DNA of 12,494 nucleotides from contig MGDX01000004.1 of NCBI GenBank assembly GCA_001791035.1, forward strand, positions 38,666 through 51,159. The letters run 5' to 3'. Both the position numbers and the translations under genes were made by a program. Every line of letters begins with the position of its first letter. Within the stretch, counting starts at the first letter, position 1. Of the stretch, positions 1 to 7,493 are shown in pieces. Under the pieces are notes generated by a model. It was not told the DNA's origin, searched no databases, and saw only the letters and a list, made by a program, of their open reading frames with translations. The DNA comes from Candidatus Uhrbacteria bacterium RIFCSPHIGHO2_02_FULL_53_13. GTDB taxonomy: Bacteria > Patescibacteriota > Patescibacteriia > UBA9934 > UBA11717.

Positions 1-2
1 CC

Positions 3-236
3 GACGAGCGCATGCAAACGGAACGTCATACATGCTGCATCCGTCCTCCTGTATCACACAACGCCAGTGTTGCCACAAACAACGCCAAAAGCAAAACACA
101 CGTTTCGATTTCCACCGACCTTCCACGAGAAACGTTTCAAGTCCCTTTCGACGATTCAAACATCAGAGGAGCTCCGCATGACCATCTTGACAAGATACGC
201 ATCGCACTCATGCAAACCACCATCAAGCGCGAATAA
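3..236 (+). CDS. Possible 3' end of an upstream gene, unknown product
   Basis: This reading frame is open from the left window edge to a TAA at 234-236 and has an internal ATG at 12. The last 45 or so residues mix acidic, basic and hydrophobic residues and end in an amphipathic stretch, LDKIRIALMQTTIKRE, which looks more protein-like than the competing frame starting at 67. Third positions are often C, as in the copper genes downstream. I recognise no family. It could be the tail of a gene that starts outside the window, or non-coding DNA that happens to be open. Its position 49 nt before the copper operon would suit a co-transcribed partner, but nothing in the sequence proves coding. Confidence 0.3.
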   Translation, partial: DERMQTERHTCCIRPPVSHNASVATNNAKSKTHVSISTDLPRETFQVPFDDSNIRGAPHDHLDKIRIALMQTTIKRE

Positions 237-285
237 CAAACGACGGTTGATATAGCTCCGTTCTTCTCATTCGTCGTGAGTTTTT

Positions 286-1620
286 ATGCATCACAAAATC
301 GTTCCTATTCGCGGCATGCACTGCCGATCATGCGAACTACTCCTTGAAGAAGCGATCGGCGGCGTGTATGGCGTCACAAGCGTGCGCGTAGACTTTCGCA
401 AGGGCCGAGCCGTCATTGAGCACGGCGCGGATACTCCGAGTCGTAAAAAAATCGTCAAAGTCGTGCGTCAAGCCGGATATGAAGTCGGCGAACCCGAACC
501 GCTTCCATGGATTACCAACAACGACGCCGATTGGCAGTACCTTGTTTTGGGCGCCGCCATTCTTACCATCTTGTACTTCATCCTGCGCGGCACGGGCCTG
601 TTGGAATTCTCGCTGAGCGAAAGCGAGGTCACGGTAGGATTTGCCGTCCTGCTTGGTCTTGTAGCTGGAATCTCCACATGTATGGCGCTCGTTGGCGGAC
701 TCGTGCTGGGCGTTGCCGCCAGGCACGCGGAGCTGCATCCCGAGGCCACCGCGTGGCAAAAGTTTCGCCCACACCTGTTCTTCAACCTCGGACGCGTGCT
801 CGGCTACGCGCTTTTGGGGGGGCTCCTGGGTCTGCTTGGCGGATTCCTGCAAATCTCGGGCGGCGCCCTCGCCCTCCTCACGCTCGCGGTTGGCGCCGTG
901 ATGCTCATGCTTGGCATCAAACTCACCAACCTGTCTCCGCGTCTCTCTGCGACCTCGCTCACACTCCCGCCTTCGATTGCGCGCTTCTTTGGGCTCTCCG
1001 AACATCAAAAGGAATACAGCCACAAAGCGTCCATGATCACCGGCGCTCTGACGTTCTTTCTGCCGTGCGGATTCACGCAAGCAATGCAGTTGTTTGCCAT
1101 CAGCACCGGAGATTTTGCCACGGGAGCCATAATCATGGGCGCATTTGCACTTGGAACGGCGCCGGCGCTCATTGGCATAGGCGGCATTTCATCCGTGATG
1201 AAAGGAACAACGGCGCGCGTCTTTTATGCGGTCGTTGGCCTGCTCGTTATCGTCTTTGGCATCTACAACATTCGAGGCGCTTTGGCCGTCCTTCCCGCCA
1301 CCGCGTCTCCGTCCGTTGAATTGAGTGACACGCCTGTCACCGGCGCCGCACAGCAAGGCGTCCAGACGATTACCATGACGCAAACCGCCTCCGGATACAC
1401 GCCAAACACTCTGCGCGTCAAAGCCGGAATTCCCGTGCAGTGGGTTATCACGTCCGAGTCGTCGTATACATGCGCTTCCAGCATCGTGGTGCCATCGCTT
1501 GGCATTCGCGGGAACTTGAAAAAGGGCCAAAACGTCGTGACTTTTACTCCCACGCAAAAAGGATCCATCCCATTCTCGTGCTCTATGGGAATGTATCGTG
1601 GCACAATTCTTGTTGAATAA
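286..1620 (+). CDS. HMA-SafE/DsbD-like membrane-cupredoxin fusion protein, copper handling
   Basis: This is a 444-residue fusion of three modules. Residues 1-68 form a heavy-metal-associated domain with the metal site MHCRSC (Cys13, Cys16). Residues about 83-334 hold six or so hydrophobic helices of the SafE/DsbD-like (TauE/SafE, UreH-like) membrane family, with the conserved Cys132 in STCMAL and Pro260-Cys261 in FLPCGF. Residues about 358-444 look like a cupredoxin: the likely Cu ligands are Cys396 and the C-terminal CSMGM (Cys432, Met434 or Met436), so Cys seems to replace the usual first His. HMA domains bind Cu(I); the DsbD-like core may pass thiols or metal across the membrane. A role in copper transfer or copper-protein assembly is inferred from the domains and from CopA downstream. 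The ATG at 286 follows a weak GTGAG site and keeps the whole HMA domain. The next gene starts 4 nt after the stop. Confidence 0.9.
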   Translation: MHHKIVPIRGMHCRSCELLLEEAIGGVYGVTSVRVDFRKGRAVIEHGADTPSRKKIVKVVRQAGYEVGEPEPLPWITNNDADWQYLVLGAAILTILYFILRGTGLLEFSLSESEVTVGFAVLLGLVAGISTCMALVGGLVLGVAARHAELHPEATAWQKFRPHLFFNLGRVLGYALLGGLLGLLGGFLQISGGALALLTLAVGAVMLMLGIKLTNLSPRLSATSLTLPPSIARFFGLSEHQKEYSHKASMITGALTFFLPCGFTQAMQLFAISTGDFATGAIIMGAFALGTAPALIGIGGISSVMKGTTARVFYAVVGLLVIVFGIYNIRGALAVLPATASPSVELSDTPVTGAAQQGVQTITMTQTASGYTPNTLRVKAGIPVQWVITSESSYTCASSIVVPSLGIRGNLKKGQNVVTFTPTQKGSIPFSCSMGMYRGTILVE

Positions 1621-1624
1621 CTCT

Positions 1625-1828
1625 ATGGAGCTTCACTTCACCATTACCAATTTGACGTGCGGCGCCTGTGTCAAGCTCTCAACCATGGCTCTGCGTGAGC
1701 TCACGGAAGTCACGGACGCATCCGTTGACCTTGCCACCGGTGCCGCGCGCGTTCTTTCAAAGGAGCCTATAAGTCAAAGCGATGTCACCGAGGCCCTGAA
1801 AGCCAAGGGATACACCGTCGCGTTCTAG
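1625..1828 (+). CDS. Small HMA copper chaperone (CopZ-like)
   Basis: This 67-residue protein is a single heavy-metal-associated domain, the usual length for CopZ-type cytosolic Cu(I) chaperones. The metal site is NLTCGAC (Cys12, Cys15), so the usual GMxCxxC lacks its Met. The rest follows the beta-alpha-beta pattern, ending with the typical KAKGYTVAF strand. I start it at the ATG at 1625, 4 nt after the previous stop. A GTG at 1598 would add nine residues that fall inside the previous gene and precede the first strand of the fold. The likely job is to carry Cu(I) to the N-terminal HMA domains of the ATPase that begins 8 nt downstream. No clear ribosome binding site is visible, so translational coupling is plausible. 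Confidence 0.87.
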   Translation: MELHFTITNLTCGACVKLSTMALRELTEVTDASVDLATGAARVLSKEPISQSDVTEALKAKGYTVAF

Positions 1829-1836
1829 TCACCGAT

Positions 1837-4548
1837 ATGGAAAAAATATTCCGCGTTTCTGGCATGCACTGCGCATCGTGCGAAACGCTCATTAATGAGG
1901 AAGTCAAAAGTGTCCAAGGCGTCGTTGACGTGTCGACGAGTGCCAAGGACAACGTGTGCCGTGTGTCAACGAGTGGAGGCGTTCCCGACGATGCTATCAT
2001 CGGCGCCATCAAAACCGCTGGCTACGATGCCGTTCCAGACAACGCAACACACAACAGCGTTCCAAGCAATCTCTCGACGAGCTTACAAGATATCGCCCAC
2101 TCACTGCGTTCCATCGAAGGGATTCTTCAGGAAAAATCCAGCGCACAACATCCATCCGTGCCCCAATCCGCACCTTTGTCAGCACCCCAATCGGGTAGCG
2201 AGAAGAAAGTGACGTTCCGCGTTTCCGGCATGCACTGCGCGTCCTGTGCAGGCATTATCGAAAAAAGCATAAAAAAACTGGAAGGCATTGCGTACGTTCA
2301 AGTAAGCTTCGCCGCACAAAAGGCACAAGTCACGTTCAATCCGCAACAATCCAGTGAAGAGGCCATCATTGAGCGCATCAAGAAAGCCGGATACCGTGCC
2401 GACGTCGCCGGACACGCGAACCCCGACGAAGACCGCGCACAGCAAAATCGGGAGATTCACTCCTACCGAGTCAAGTTTGCGATTGGCGTCGTCTTGTCGC
2501 TCCCGATGCTCTACTTCATGTTCCTCGACTTCTTCTCGTTCATTCCCGGCCGCGCGTTCTTCCTCCCGTGGGTCGGTATCGTTTCCTTCGTGCTCGCAAC
2601 TCCGGTGCAGATCTTCCTCGGCGTCGGATTCTACAAAGGTCTGTGGTCAAGTCTGCGCATGAAGACGTTCAACATGGACAGCTTGATTGCCATTGGCACC
2701 AGCACCGCGTTCATTTATAGCGTCGTGAACTTCCTTATCTTCGCGTTCACGAACGGCTCGTTCCTTGGCATCGATGGGGAGAAAATCCCAGAGCTGTACT
2801 TTGAGACGGCGGCGTTTTTGATCACCTTCGTACTGATGGGCAAATGGCTCGAGAGCAAAGCCAAGGGACAAACGTCAGACGCTGTGCGTAAGCTCATGGA
2901 CTTGCAGGCCAAAACTGCGCGCGTGTTGCGCGATGGCAAACCGATCGATATGCCGATTGGCGACGTGGTCAAAGGCGACATCGTCGTGGTGCGTCCGGGT
3001 GAAAAAATCCCGGTAGACGGCACGATCGTGAGTGGCGGATCGGCCGTGGACGAGTCCATGCTTACCGGCGAGAGCATGCCTGTGGAGAAGCATGTTGGCG
3101 ACAAGGTGGTCGGCGCCACCATGAACAAAACCGGAAGCTTTGACTTTCGCGCCACGAACATCGGCTCTGAAACGGTGCTCGCGCAAATCATCCGCCTTGT
3201 CGAGGAGGCGCAGGGATCGCGCGCACCCATTCAAGCGTTCGCGGATCGCATTAGCGCTCGGTTCGTGCCGGCCGTAATCGTGATTGCCATTGCCACGTTC
3301 GGCGTTTGGCTCCTGCTCGGCTCATCCATCAGTTTCGCGCTCATGGCCTTTACGGCCGTGATTGTGATCGCCTGTCCCTGCGCGCTCGGCCTCGCAACTC
3401 CGACCGCCATTATGGTCGCAACTGGCAAGGGGGCACAAAACGGTATTCTCATCAAAGGCGGCGAACCGCTTGAAGCGGCGTGCAAGGTGCGGGCGATCAT
3501 CTTCGACAAAACCGGCACGCTCACCAAAGGCAAACCGGAGGTCACGGATGTGCTTACCGTCGGAGCGCACGATGAAGACGAGATCATGGAAATTGCCGCC
3601 GGACTCGAGGCAAAGTCCGAGCATCCGCTCGCCGAGGCCATTGTTCGTTATGCCAATGAAGAATCGCTCGTGTTGGCACCAGTGGAAAACTTTGAGGCCA
3701 TCCCCGGTCATGGAGTGCGCGGTGAAAGCAACGGCGCAATGTATCATTTCGGCAACCGTAAGCTGATGAGCACCCTCGGACTTAAGGTCGGTCGCTTGGA
3801 ACGCAAGATGCAAAGATTAGAGGAAGAGGGGAAGACCGCCATGTTGCTTGCGGATGAAAAAGAAGTGCTTGGCATTGTCGCGGTCGCCGATGCGATCAAG
3901 GCCACGACACCCCTCGCCATCGCCGCACTCAAACGCATGGGCCTCTCCGTCTACATGATCACCGGCGATAACATGCGTACGGCTATTGCGATTGCACGGC
4001 AAACGGGCATCGAGGAACAGCACATCCTCGCCGAAGTACTGCCAGAGGACAAGGCCCATGAGGTGAAGAAACTCCAAGAGACGGGTATCAAGGTTGCCAT
4101 GGTCGGCGATGGTTTGAACGACGCGCCAGCGCTCGCGCAGGCGGACGTCGGCATCGCCATGGGAAGTGGCACGGACGTGGCCATGGAAGCAGGCGGCATC
4201 GTCCTCATGAAAAGCGACGTACAAGACGTCGTTTCAGCCATTCAGTTGAGTCGTGAAACACTTGGAAAGATCAAGCAAAACCTGTTCTTCTCGCTCTTTT
4301 ACAACGTGATGGGCATCCCGATTGCGGCACGCATTTTTATCGGCCTTGGGATTGTCCTGCGTCCAGAGCTTGCCGGACTTGCCATGGCGTTGAGTTCCGT
4401 ATCGGTTGTGTCAAACTCATTGCTCCTGCGCCGATTCCGTCCCAATCGTCGTAACTGGATCTCGGCGTTAGCACCGGTTGTGATGACCGCGGTGTTCGTG
4501 ATCGCGTTCATAGCGCTCGCACGAGTCAGCGTGATGGCCGCAGGTTAA
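1837..4548 (+). CDS. copA: Cu(I)-exporting P1B-type ATPase CopA
   Basis: This 903-residue ATPase pumps Cu(I) out of the cytosol using ATP. Two N-terminal HMA domains carry GMHCASC (Cys12/15 and Cys134/137), joined by a linker rich in Ser, Gln and Pro (about 100-122). The actuator loop has TGE (410-412). The membrane metal site is CPC (513-515). The ATP-binding part has DKTGT with phosphorylated Asp557, SEHP (His596-Pro597) and GDGLND (757-762). The Cu(I)-specific signatures of the last core helices are present: Tyr822-Asn823 and MALSS (850-854), which separates it from Zn/Cd pumps. After the eighth helix, where most CopA proteins stop near LLLRRFR, residues about 873-900 form an additional hydrophobic segment. 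It is the last gene of the copper operon; a hairpin terminator begins 16 nt after its stop. Confidence 0.97.
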   Translation: MEKIFRVSGMHCASCETLINEEVKSVQGVVDVSTSAKDNVCRVSTSGGVPDDAIIGAIKTAGYDAVPDNATHNSVPSNLSTSLQDIAHSLRSIEGILQEKSSAQHPSVPQSAPLSAPQSGSEKKVTFRVSGMHCASCAGIIEKSIKKLEGIAYVQVSFAAQKAQVTFNPQQSSEEAIIERIKKAGYRADVAGHANPDEDRAQQNREIHSYRVKFAIGVVLSLPMLYFMFLDFFSFIPGRAFFLPWVGIVSFVLATPVQIFLGVGFYKGLWSSLRMKTFNMDSLIAIGTSTAFIYSVVNFLIFAFTNGSFLGIDGEKIPELYFETAAFLITFVLMGKWLESKAKGQTSDAVRKLMDLQAKTARVLRDGKPIDMPIGDVVKGDIVVVRPGEKIPVDGTIVSGGSAVDESMLTGESMPVEKHVGDKVVGATMNKTGSFDFRATNIGSETVLAQIIRLVEEAQGSRAPIQAFADRISARFVPAVIVIAIATFGVWLLLGSSISFALMAFTAVIVIACPCALGLATPTAIMVATGKGAQNGILIKGGEPLEAACKVRAIIFDKTGTLTKGKPEVTDVLTVGAHDEDEIMEIAAGLEAKSEHPLAEAIVRYANEESLVLAPVENFEAIPGHGVRGESNGAMYHFGNRKLMSTLGLKVGRLERKMQRLEEEGKTAMLLADEKEVLGIVAVADAIKATTPLAIAALKRMGLSVYMITGDNMRTAIAIARQTGIEEQHILAEVLPEDKAHEVKKLQETGIKVAMVGDGLNDAPALAQADVGIAMGSGTDVAMEAGGIVLMKSDVQDVVSAIQLSRETLGKIKQNLFFSLFYNVMGIPIAARIFIGLGIVLRPELAGLAMALSSVSVVSNSLLLRRFRPNRRNWISALAPVVMTAVFVIAFIALARVSVMAAG

Positions 4549-4564
4549 GAGGACACGATCCGCA

Positions 4565-4599
4565 AACAAAAAAGCAGCCGCAATGGCTGCTTTTTTGTT
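4565..4599 (+). terminator. Rho-independent terminator of the copper operon
   Basis: A perfect 15-bp inverted repeat (4565-4579 and 4585-4599) encloses the 5-nt loop GCAAT. The base is AAAAAAGCAGCC against GGCTGCTTTTTT, so the hairpin ends in a run of six T on the top strand and of six T on the bottom strand. It can therefore stop transcription in both directions. It lies 16 nt after the copA stop codon. Confidence 0.93.
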
Positions 4600-4661
4600 C
4601 TAGGAATCTCTGAAAAAGTGATGGCTTTTCGTTTTGCGAAATGCGCTGCCAACAAATTTGC

Positions 4662-4709
4662 TTGAATAGGTCCATATTATTTGGTAGTATAACAATGATG
4701 ACTACCAAA
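4662..4709 (+). promoter_or_regulatory. Putative sigma-70-type promoter with an overlapping operator palindrome
   Basis: TTGAAT (4662-4667) and TAGTAT (4685-4690) are separated by exactly 17 nt, as in a vegetative promoter. A perfect 9-bp inverted repeat, TTTGGTAGT (4680-4688) and ACTACCAAA (4701-4709) with a 12-nt spacer, covers the -10 hexamer. This is the usual position for a repressor operator. It lies just upstream of a decayed XRE regulator, so the site may be the former autoregulatory operator and may now drive the propeller gene. No binding protein can be named from the sequence. Confidence 0.42.
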
Positions 4710-4720
4710 ACTTTATTAAT

Positions 4721-4844
4721 ATGACAAGTGGAAAAACAACGCTTGTCAAAGTCGAAAGTGGTGCTGTTGATAAGCCGAGCGTTCAAACTATGACGAAAAT
4801 TACCAAAGCATTTAGACGTTTCTGTTGAGGCATTGTTGAGATAA
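4721..4844 (+). pseudogene. Remnant of an XRE-family helix-turn-helix regulator, frameshifted
   Basis: The frame from the ATG at 4721 reads TTLVKVESGAVDKPSVQTM and then TKITKA, which is the recognition-helix end and following helix of an HTH_3/XRE domain. After GCA at 4808-4810 the frame is lost and soon stops. Skipping one T (4811) restores LDVSVEALLR followed by TAA at 4842-4844, the expected end of such a domain. So there is one extra base in a T run. The first 30 or so residues (helices 1-2 and the start of helix 3) are also absent: upstream of the ATG the DNA is promoter-like and its frames are closed. I read it as a truncated, frameshifted gene. A sequencing error could explain the frameshift but not the missing N-terminal half. 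Confidence 0.7.
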
Positions 4845-4914
4845 AGAAAATACGGAAATAAAATCACCAATTTTAATAATACTGATAATATGTATAGCCG
4901 TATTTGGACTGTCG

Positions 4915-7140
4915 ATGTTCTTTATTTTCTTTGTGCGAAGTCAACCATGGAGTCTTGGTGAAACAATCAACGGAGCATCGTCTAAGTCGGTTTTTGATGA
5001 TCCGTCTTTTGATATTCCGGCTGATCCTAACCAATTCGGTTGGGCGCAATCATCGGGGCCACTCGGTGGAACGGTGATTAGAATGATCCCGCATCAGGAT
5101 ACAGTTTGGGCGTCTTTGTATTCAGGTGGAGTATATGAACTTCAAAAAAATAATTCGTGGAAGCAGATTGGGATTGGAAATGGAATTTCAGAAAACCGCG
5201 GATTTGATATTGTGGTAGATCCTACTCATCCGAATATCGCGTATGTTCCGGAAATGATTGGGTGCGTCTCCAAAACAAAAAATAACGGCGCGCACTGGAT
5301 AGGGTTGTGCGACAATATGCTTGGTGATATCTCAGCAGATAATTTCAGCGCACACACCTTGACCATTGATCCGAACGACTCAAAAATAATATATGTTCCC
5401 GGCGATACGCACGATGGCACGAGCATGCTTGTTGTTTCTATCGACGGCGGGAATAGTTGGGAAAGGCGTTTTGTATTTGATCAACATTACGACTTCAACC
5501 ATCTTTATTTTTTCAATTCAAGAATGTATCTTGGTACGATTGAAAACGGGGTACTGGTGTCCGCGGATAAGGGAAAAAGCTGGACAGCGCTTAATGCGGG
5601 ATTAGACAATTTGACTACCACGCGGTTTCTAAATTTCAAAAATAACTTGTACTTGCTGGGGTCACGTTTGCAATTTAATTCGAGAGAAGGCGGCAAAGTA
5701 TATAAATTAAGTAAGGACGGGTCATCGTGGTTAAAGGTAGACGGTTTAAGAAATGTTACCGGCATCGGAACAGATAACGAAACTCTATTCGTTGGAACGG
5801 GAGACTCGTTACTATTATCCTCAAAAGACGGCTTTACTTTTGACAAAAAAAATTCACAAGGCTTGCCTCAAAGCTGGATTGGCGAAATTGTAAGTTTGAG
5901 TTCCAAAATATATGTTGGAGTACACGGAAACGGCATTTATGTTTCTGCTGATAATGGTAAAACTTTTAAGGAGTTAAACGATGGCATGGTTTCTGTTGCC
6001 ACAAGAGAAGTACATGTAAATCCAAACGATGAGAATGAAATATATGTCGGCACCTGGGATCGGCTTGGTTTTTATTGGTCAAAAAATGGCGGCAAAACAT
6101 ATAAACGTATGGCATTGGATTATAACATTATTACTATTCGGCCTGATCCAAACGATTTTGCGCGCGTATACTTGGGAGGCGATCAATTTATTGTCGGAAA
6201 TGTTTCCAAAGATGGAGGGAAATTTATTGAAAAGAATAAACCTGGGGGCAAAGGAACCCTTATAAAATCAATCGCGGTTGATCCAAAAGATTCCCGACAT
6301 ATACTTGTTGGCGTAAGCATGGAAACAGCCGAAACGCCGTCTGGTGTTGGATTATGGGAATCGCGCGATCAAGGACAAAGCTGGACTCGCGCGAAAGGCA
6401 TAAATGATTTCGCGGTCTATTCAATATTATTCCATCCTGAAAATTCAAACATTGTATACGCGTCCGCCTTGGGCTCCGGAGTGTTCAAAAGCAATGATAG
6501 CGGGCGTAATTTCGTGCCGCTTGGTGACAACTCATTAAAATATACATATCGTTTGGCAATGTCTGCCGGCGATTCAAATGTGCTCGTGGCTATTTCAAAT
6601 GTATTTTTTGCCCAGCTTTCAACCGAGGAACAAACTTCCGGTAAATATGGCGGTATTTTCCAAAGCAAGGACGGCGGAGAAACATGGAGAGAACTCACAT
6701 CTAGTATCCGCAAATATGGAGAGGATCAGCCAATTGATTTTATCGGCTGGCTCTATAATTTTGGCCATATGCCAAACTACGAAATGGTTTTGATTGATCC
6801 AAAAGACGCCAATCATTTAATTATAGGACATCATGGAGAAAATATTGTAGTAACGCGCGATGGCGGCGCCATCTGGGAAAAATCATTGCCGGAACAAATG
6901 GTGCCGGGAAATATTCATAATTATGCTTATTGTTTGGGATCCTCATCTGATTTTAAAGAAATATACGCATGTACCTGCGGTCGGGGCTTGTGGCGAGGCA
7001 TATTAGACAAAGATAAAAAAGTTACATGGGATTTTGCAGATACAGTTTATGCAAAAGAATTAAAATCCGACATACAACCTCGCAATGCGGAAGCCGCCAG
7101 ACAATTCATTATGTCCGGAGCGTATAATCATCAGCATTAG
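4915..7140 (+). CDS. Membrane-anchored or secreted Asp-box (BNR/VPS10-like) beta-propeller protein
   Basis: The 741 residues are built of repeats with Asp-box signatures (SxDxGxxW). Clear ones are near residues 175, 216, 266, 303, 344, 389, 431, 483, 526, 584 and 647, with a looser one near 119. Many are preceded by a strand such as IYVGT or IYVGV, and the last propeller strand is CGRGLWRG (688-695). This is the fold of sortilin/VPS10, GH74-like and sialidase-like propellers; no glycosidase active site can be assigned, so the substrate is unknown. The ATG at 4915 lies inside a hydrophobic segment. The frame stays open upstream to 4840 and encodes ILIILIICIAVFGL directly before it, so the real protein probably starts with a membrane anchor or signal peptide. 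No ATG, GTG or TTG lies in that extension. Composition is less GC-rich than the copper genes. Confidence 0.85.
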   Translation: MFFIFFVRSQPWSLGETINGASSKSVFDDPSFDIPADPNQFGWAQSSGPLGGTVIRMIPHQDTVWASLYSGGVYELQKNNSWKQIGIGNGISENRGFDIVVDPTHPNIAYVPEMIGCVSKTKNNGAHWIGLCDNMLGDISADNFSAHTLTIDPNDSKIIYVPGDTHDGTSMLVVSIDGGNSWERRFVFDQHYDFNHLYFFNSRMYLGTIENGVLVSADKGKSWTALNAGLDNLTTTRFLNFKNNLYLLGSRLQFNSREGGKVYKLSKDGSSWLKVDGLRNVTGIGTDNETLFVGTGDSLLLSSKDGFTFDKKNSQGLPQSWIGEIVSLSSKIYVGVHGNGIYVSADNGKTFKELNDGMVSVATREVHVNPNDENEIYVGTWDRLGFYWSKNGGKTYKRMALDYNIITIRPDPNDFARVYLGGDQFIVGNVSKDGGKFIEKNKPGGKGTLIKSIAVDPKDSRHILVGVSMETAETPSGVGLWESRDQGQSWTRAKGINDFAVYSILFHPENSNIVYASALGSGVFKSNDSGRNFVPLGDNSLKYTYRLAMSAGDSNVLVAISNVFFAQLSTEEQTSGKYGGIFQSKDGGETWRELTSSIRKYGEDQPIDFIGWLYNFGHMPNYEMVLIDPKDANHLIIGHHGENIVVTRDGGAIWEKSLPEQMVPGNIHNYAYCLGSSSDFKEIYACTCGRGLWRGILDKDKKVTWDFADTVYAKELKSDIQPRNAEAARQFIMSGAYNHQH

Positions 7141-7150
7141 TGAACTTCCT

Positions 7151-7217
7151 TGCTCTTTTCATTTTGCGCGCGCCGGATTTCTTTTTCTCCTAATGAAAAG
7201 AGTATTTTTCTGCGGTG
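7151..7217. repeat. 67-bp direct repeat, copy A
   Basis: This copy matches 7546-7612 at 63 of 67 positions. It starts TGCTCTTTTCATTTTGCGCG, contains an alternating GC run, and ends in AGTATTTTTCTG. It begins 10 nt after the propeller stop codon. Unlike copy B it lacks the matching left palindrome arm; the DNA there is the end of the propeller gene, so this copy looks truncated. Confidence 0.9.
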
Positions 7218-7268
7218 TGGCGAGCGGAGCGAGCAACAGCTGGGGTGCCTGCCCGCCACTCAATTCAA

Positions 7269-7400
7269 TCATAGAGTGAATAGGATAATGAAGACAACCA
7301 ACGCAACCACACCAAGAGCAACGTGGATGGTGAACATCCAGCTCACAAATGCTATACCGAGGATTATAGCCACACACCCGACACAGTCACCGTCTTGCAT
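7269..7400 (-). CDS. Small hydrophobic membrane protein (43 residues)
   Basis: The bottom strand encodes 43 residues from an ATG at 7400 to a TGA at 7269-7271. A strong ribosome binding site, AAGAGG (bottom strand of 7407-7412), sits 6 nt before this ATG. This decides the start over the upstream in-frame ATG at 7526, whose extra 42 residues run through repeat DNA. After a short polar start, MQDGDCVGC, the rest is almost all hydrophobic (VAIILGIAFVSWMF, then VALGVVALVVFIILF). That makes one long or two short membrane helices. It has two Cys near the N-terminus. I recognise no family. It reads in the same direction as the restriction-modification operon but is separated from it by a hairpin, so it is probably expressed on its own. 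Confidence 0.55.
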   Translation of the reverse strand: MQDGDCVGCVAIILGIAFVSWMFTIHVALGVVALVVFIILFTL

Positions 7401-7454
7401 AGGCAACCTCTTACGATTTTTCTGAAAGTACAATCTGGCGGTGTTTTTTGGACG

Positions 7455-7466
7455 AAGTTCGAACTT
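7455..7466. promoter_or_regulatory. 12-bp perfect palindrome AAGTTCGAACTT
   Basis: A perfect 12-bp palindrome lies 54 nt upstream of the small membrane protein start on the bottom strand. This is a possible protein-binding site for that gene, but a chance palindrome is also possible and no -35/-10 pair around it is convincing. Confidence 0.2.
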
Positions 7467-7493
7467 TCTTTGAGCAAACCCCCAACTAAGGAA

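Noticed and set aside
337..1080. 247-residue open frame on the - strand
   Set aside because: It is antisense to the HMA-SafE-cupredoxin gene, is extremely rich in charged residues and has no recognisable motif; a shadow of a GC-rich gene.
507..1319. 270-residue open frame on the + strand
   Set aside because: It is an alternative frame inside the same gene, rich in Arg, His and Trp with no domain; the other frame has clear motifs.
1598..1624. Upstream GTG start for the small HMA chaperone
   Set aside because: It adds nine residues before the conserved first strand, lies inside the previous gene, and the ATG at 1625 gives the normal chaperone length.
2715..3230. 171-residue open frame on the - strand
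   Set aside because: It is antisense to copA, whose motifs are all intact in the + frame.
4526..4870. 114-residue open frame on the - strand
   Set aside because: It runs through the terminator hairpin and antisense to the XRE remnant, and has no domain signature.
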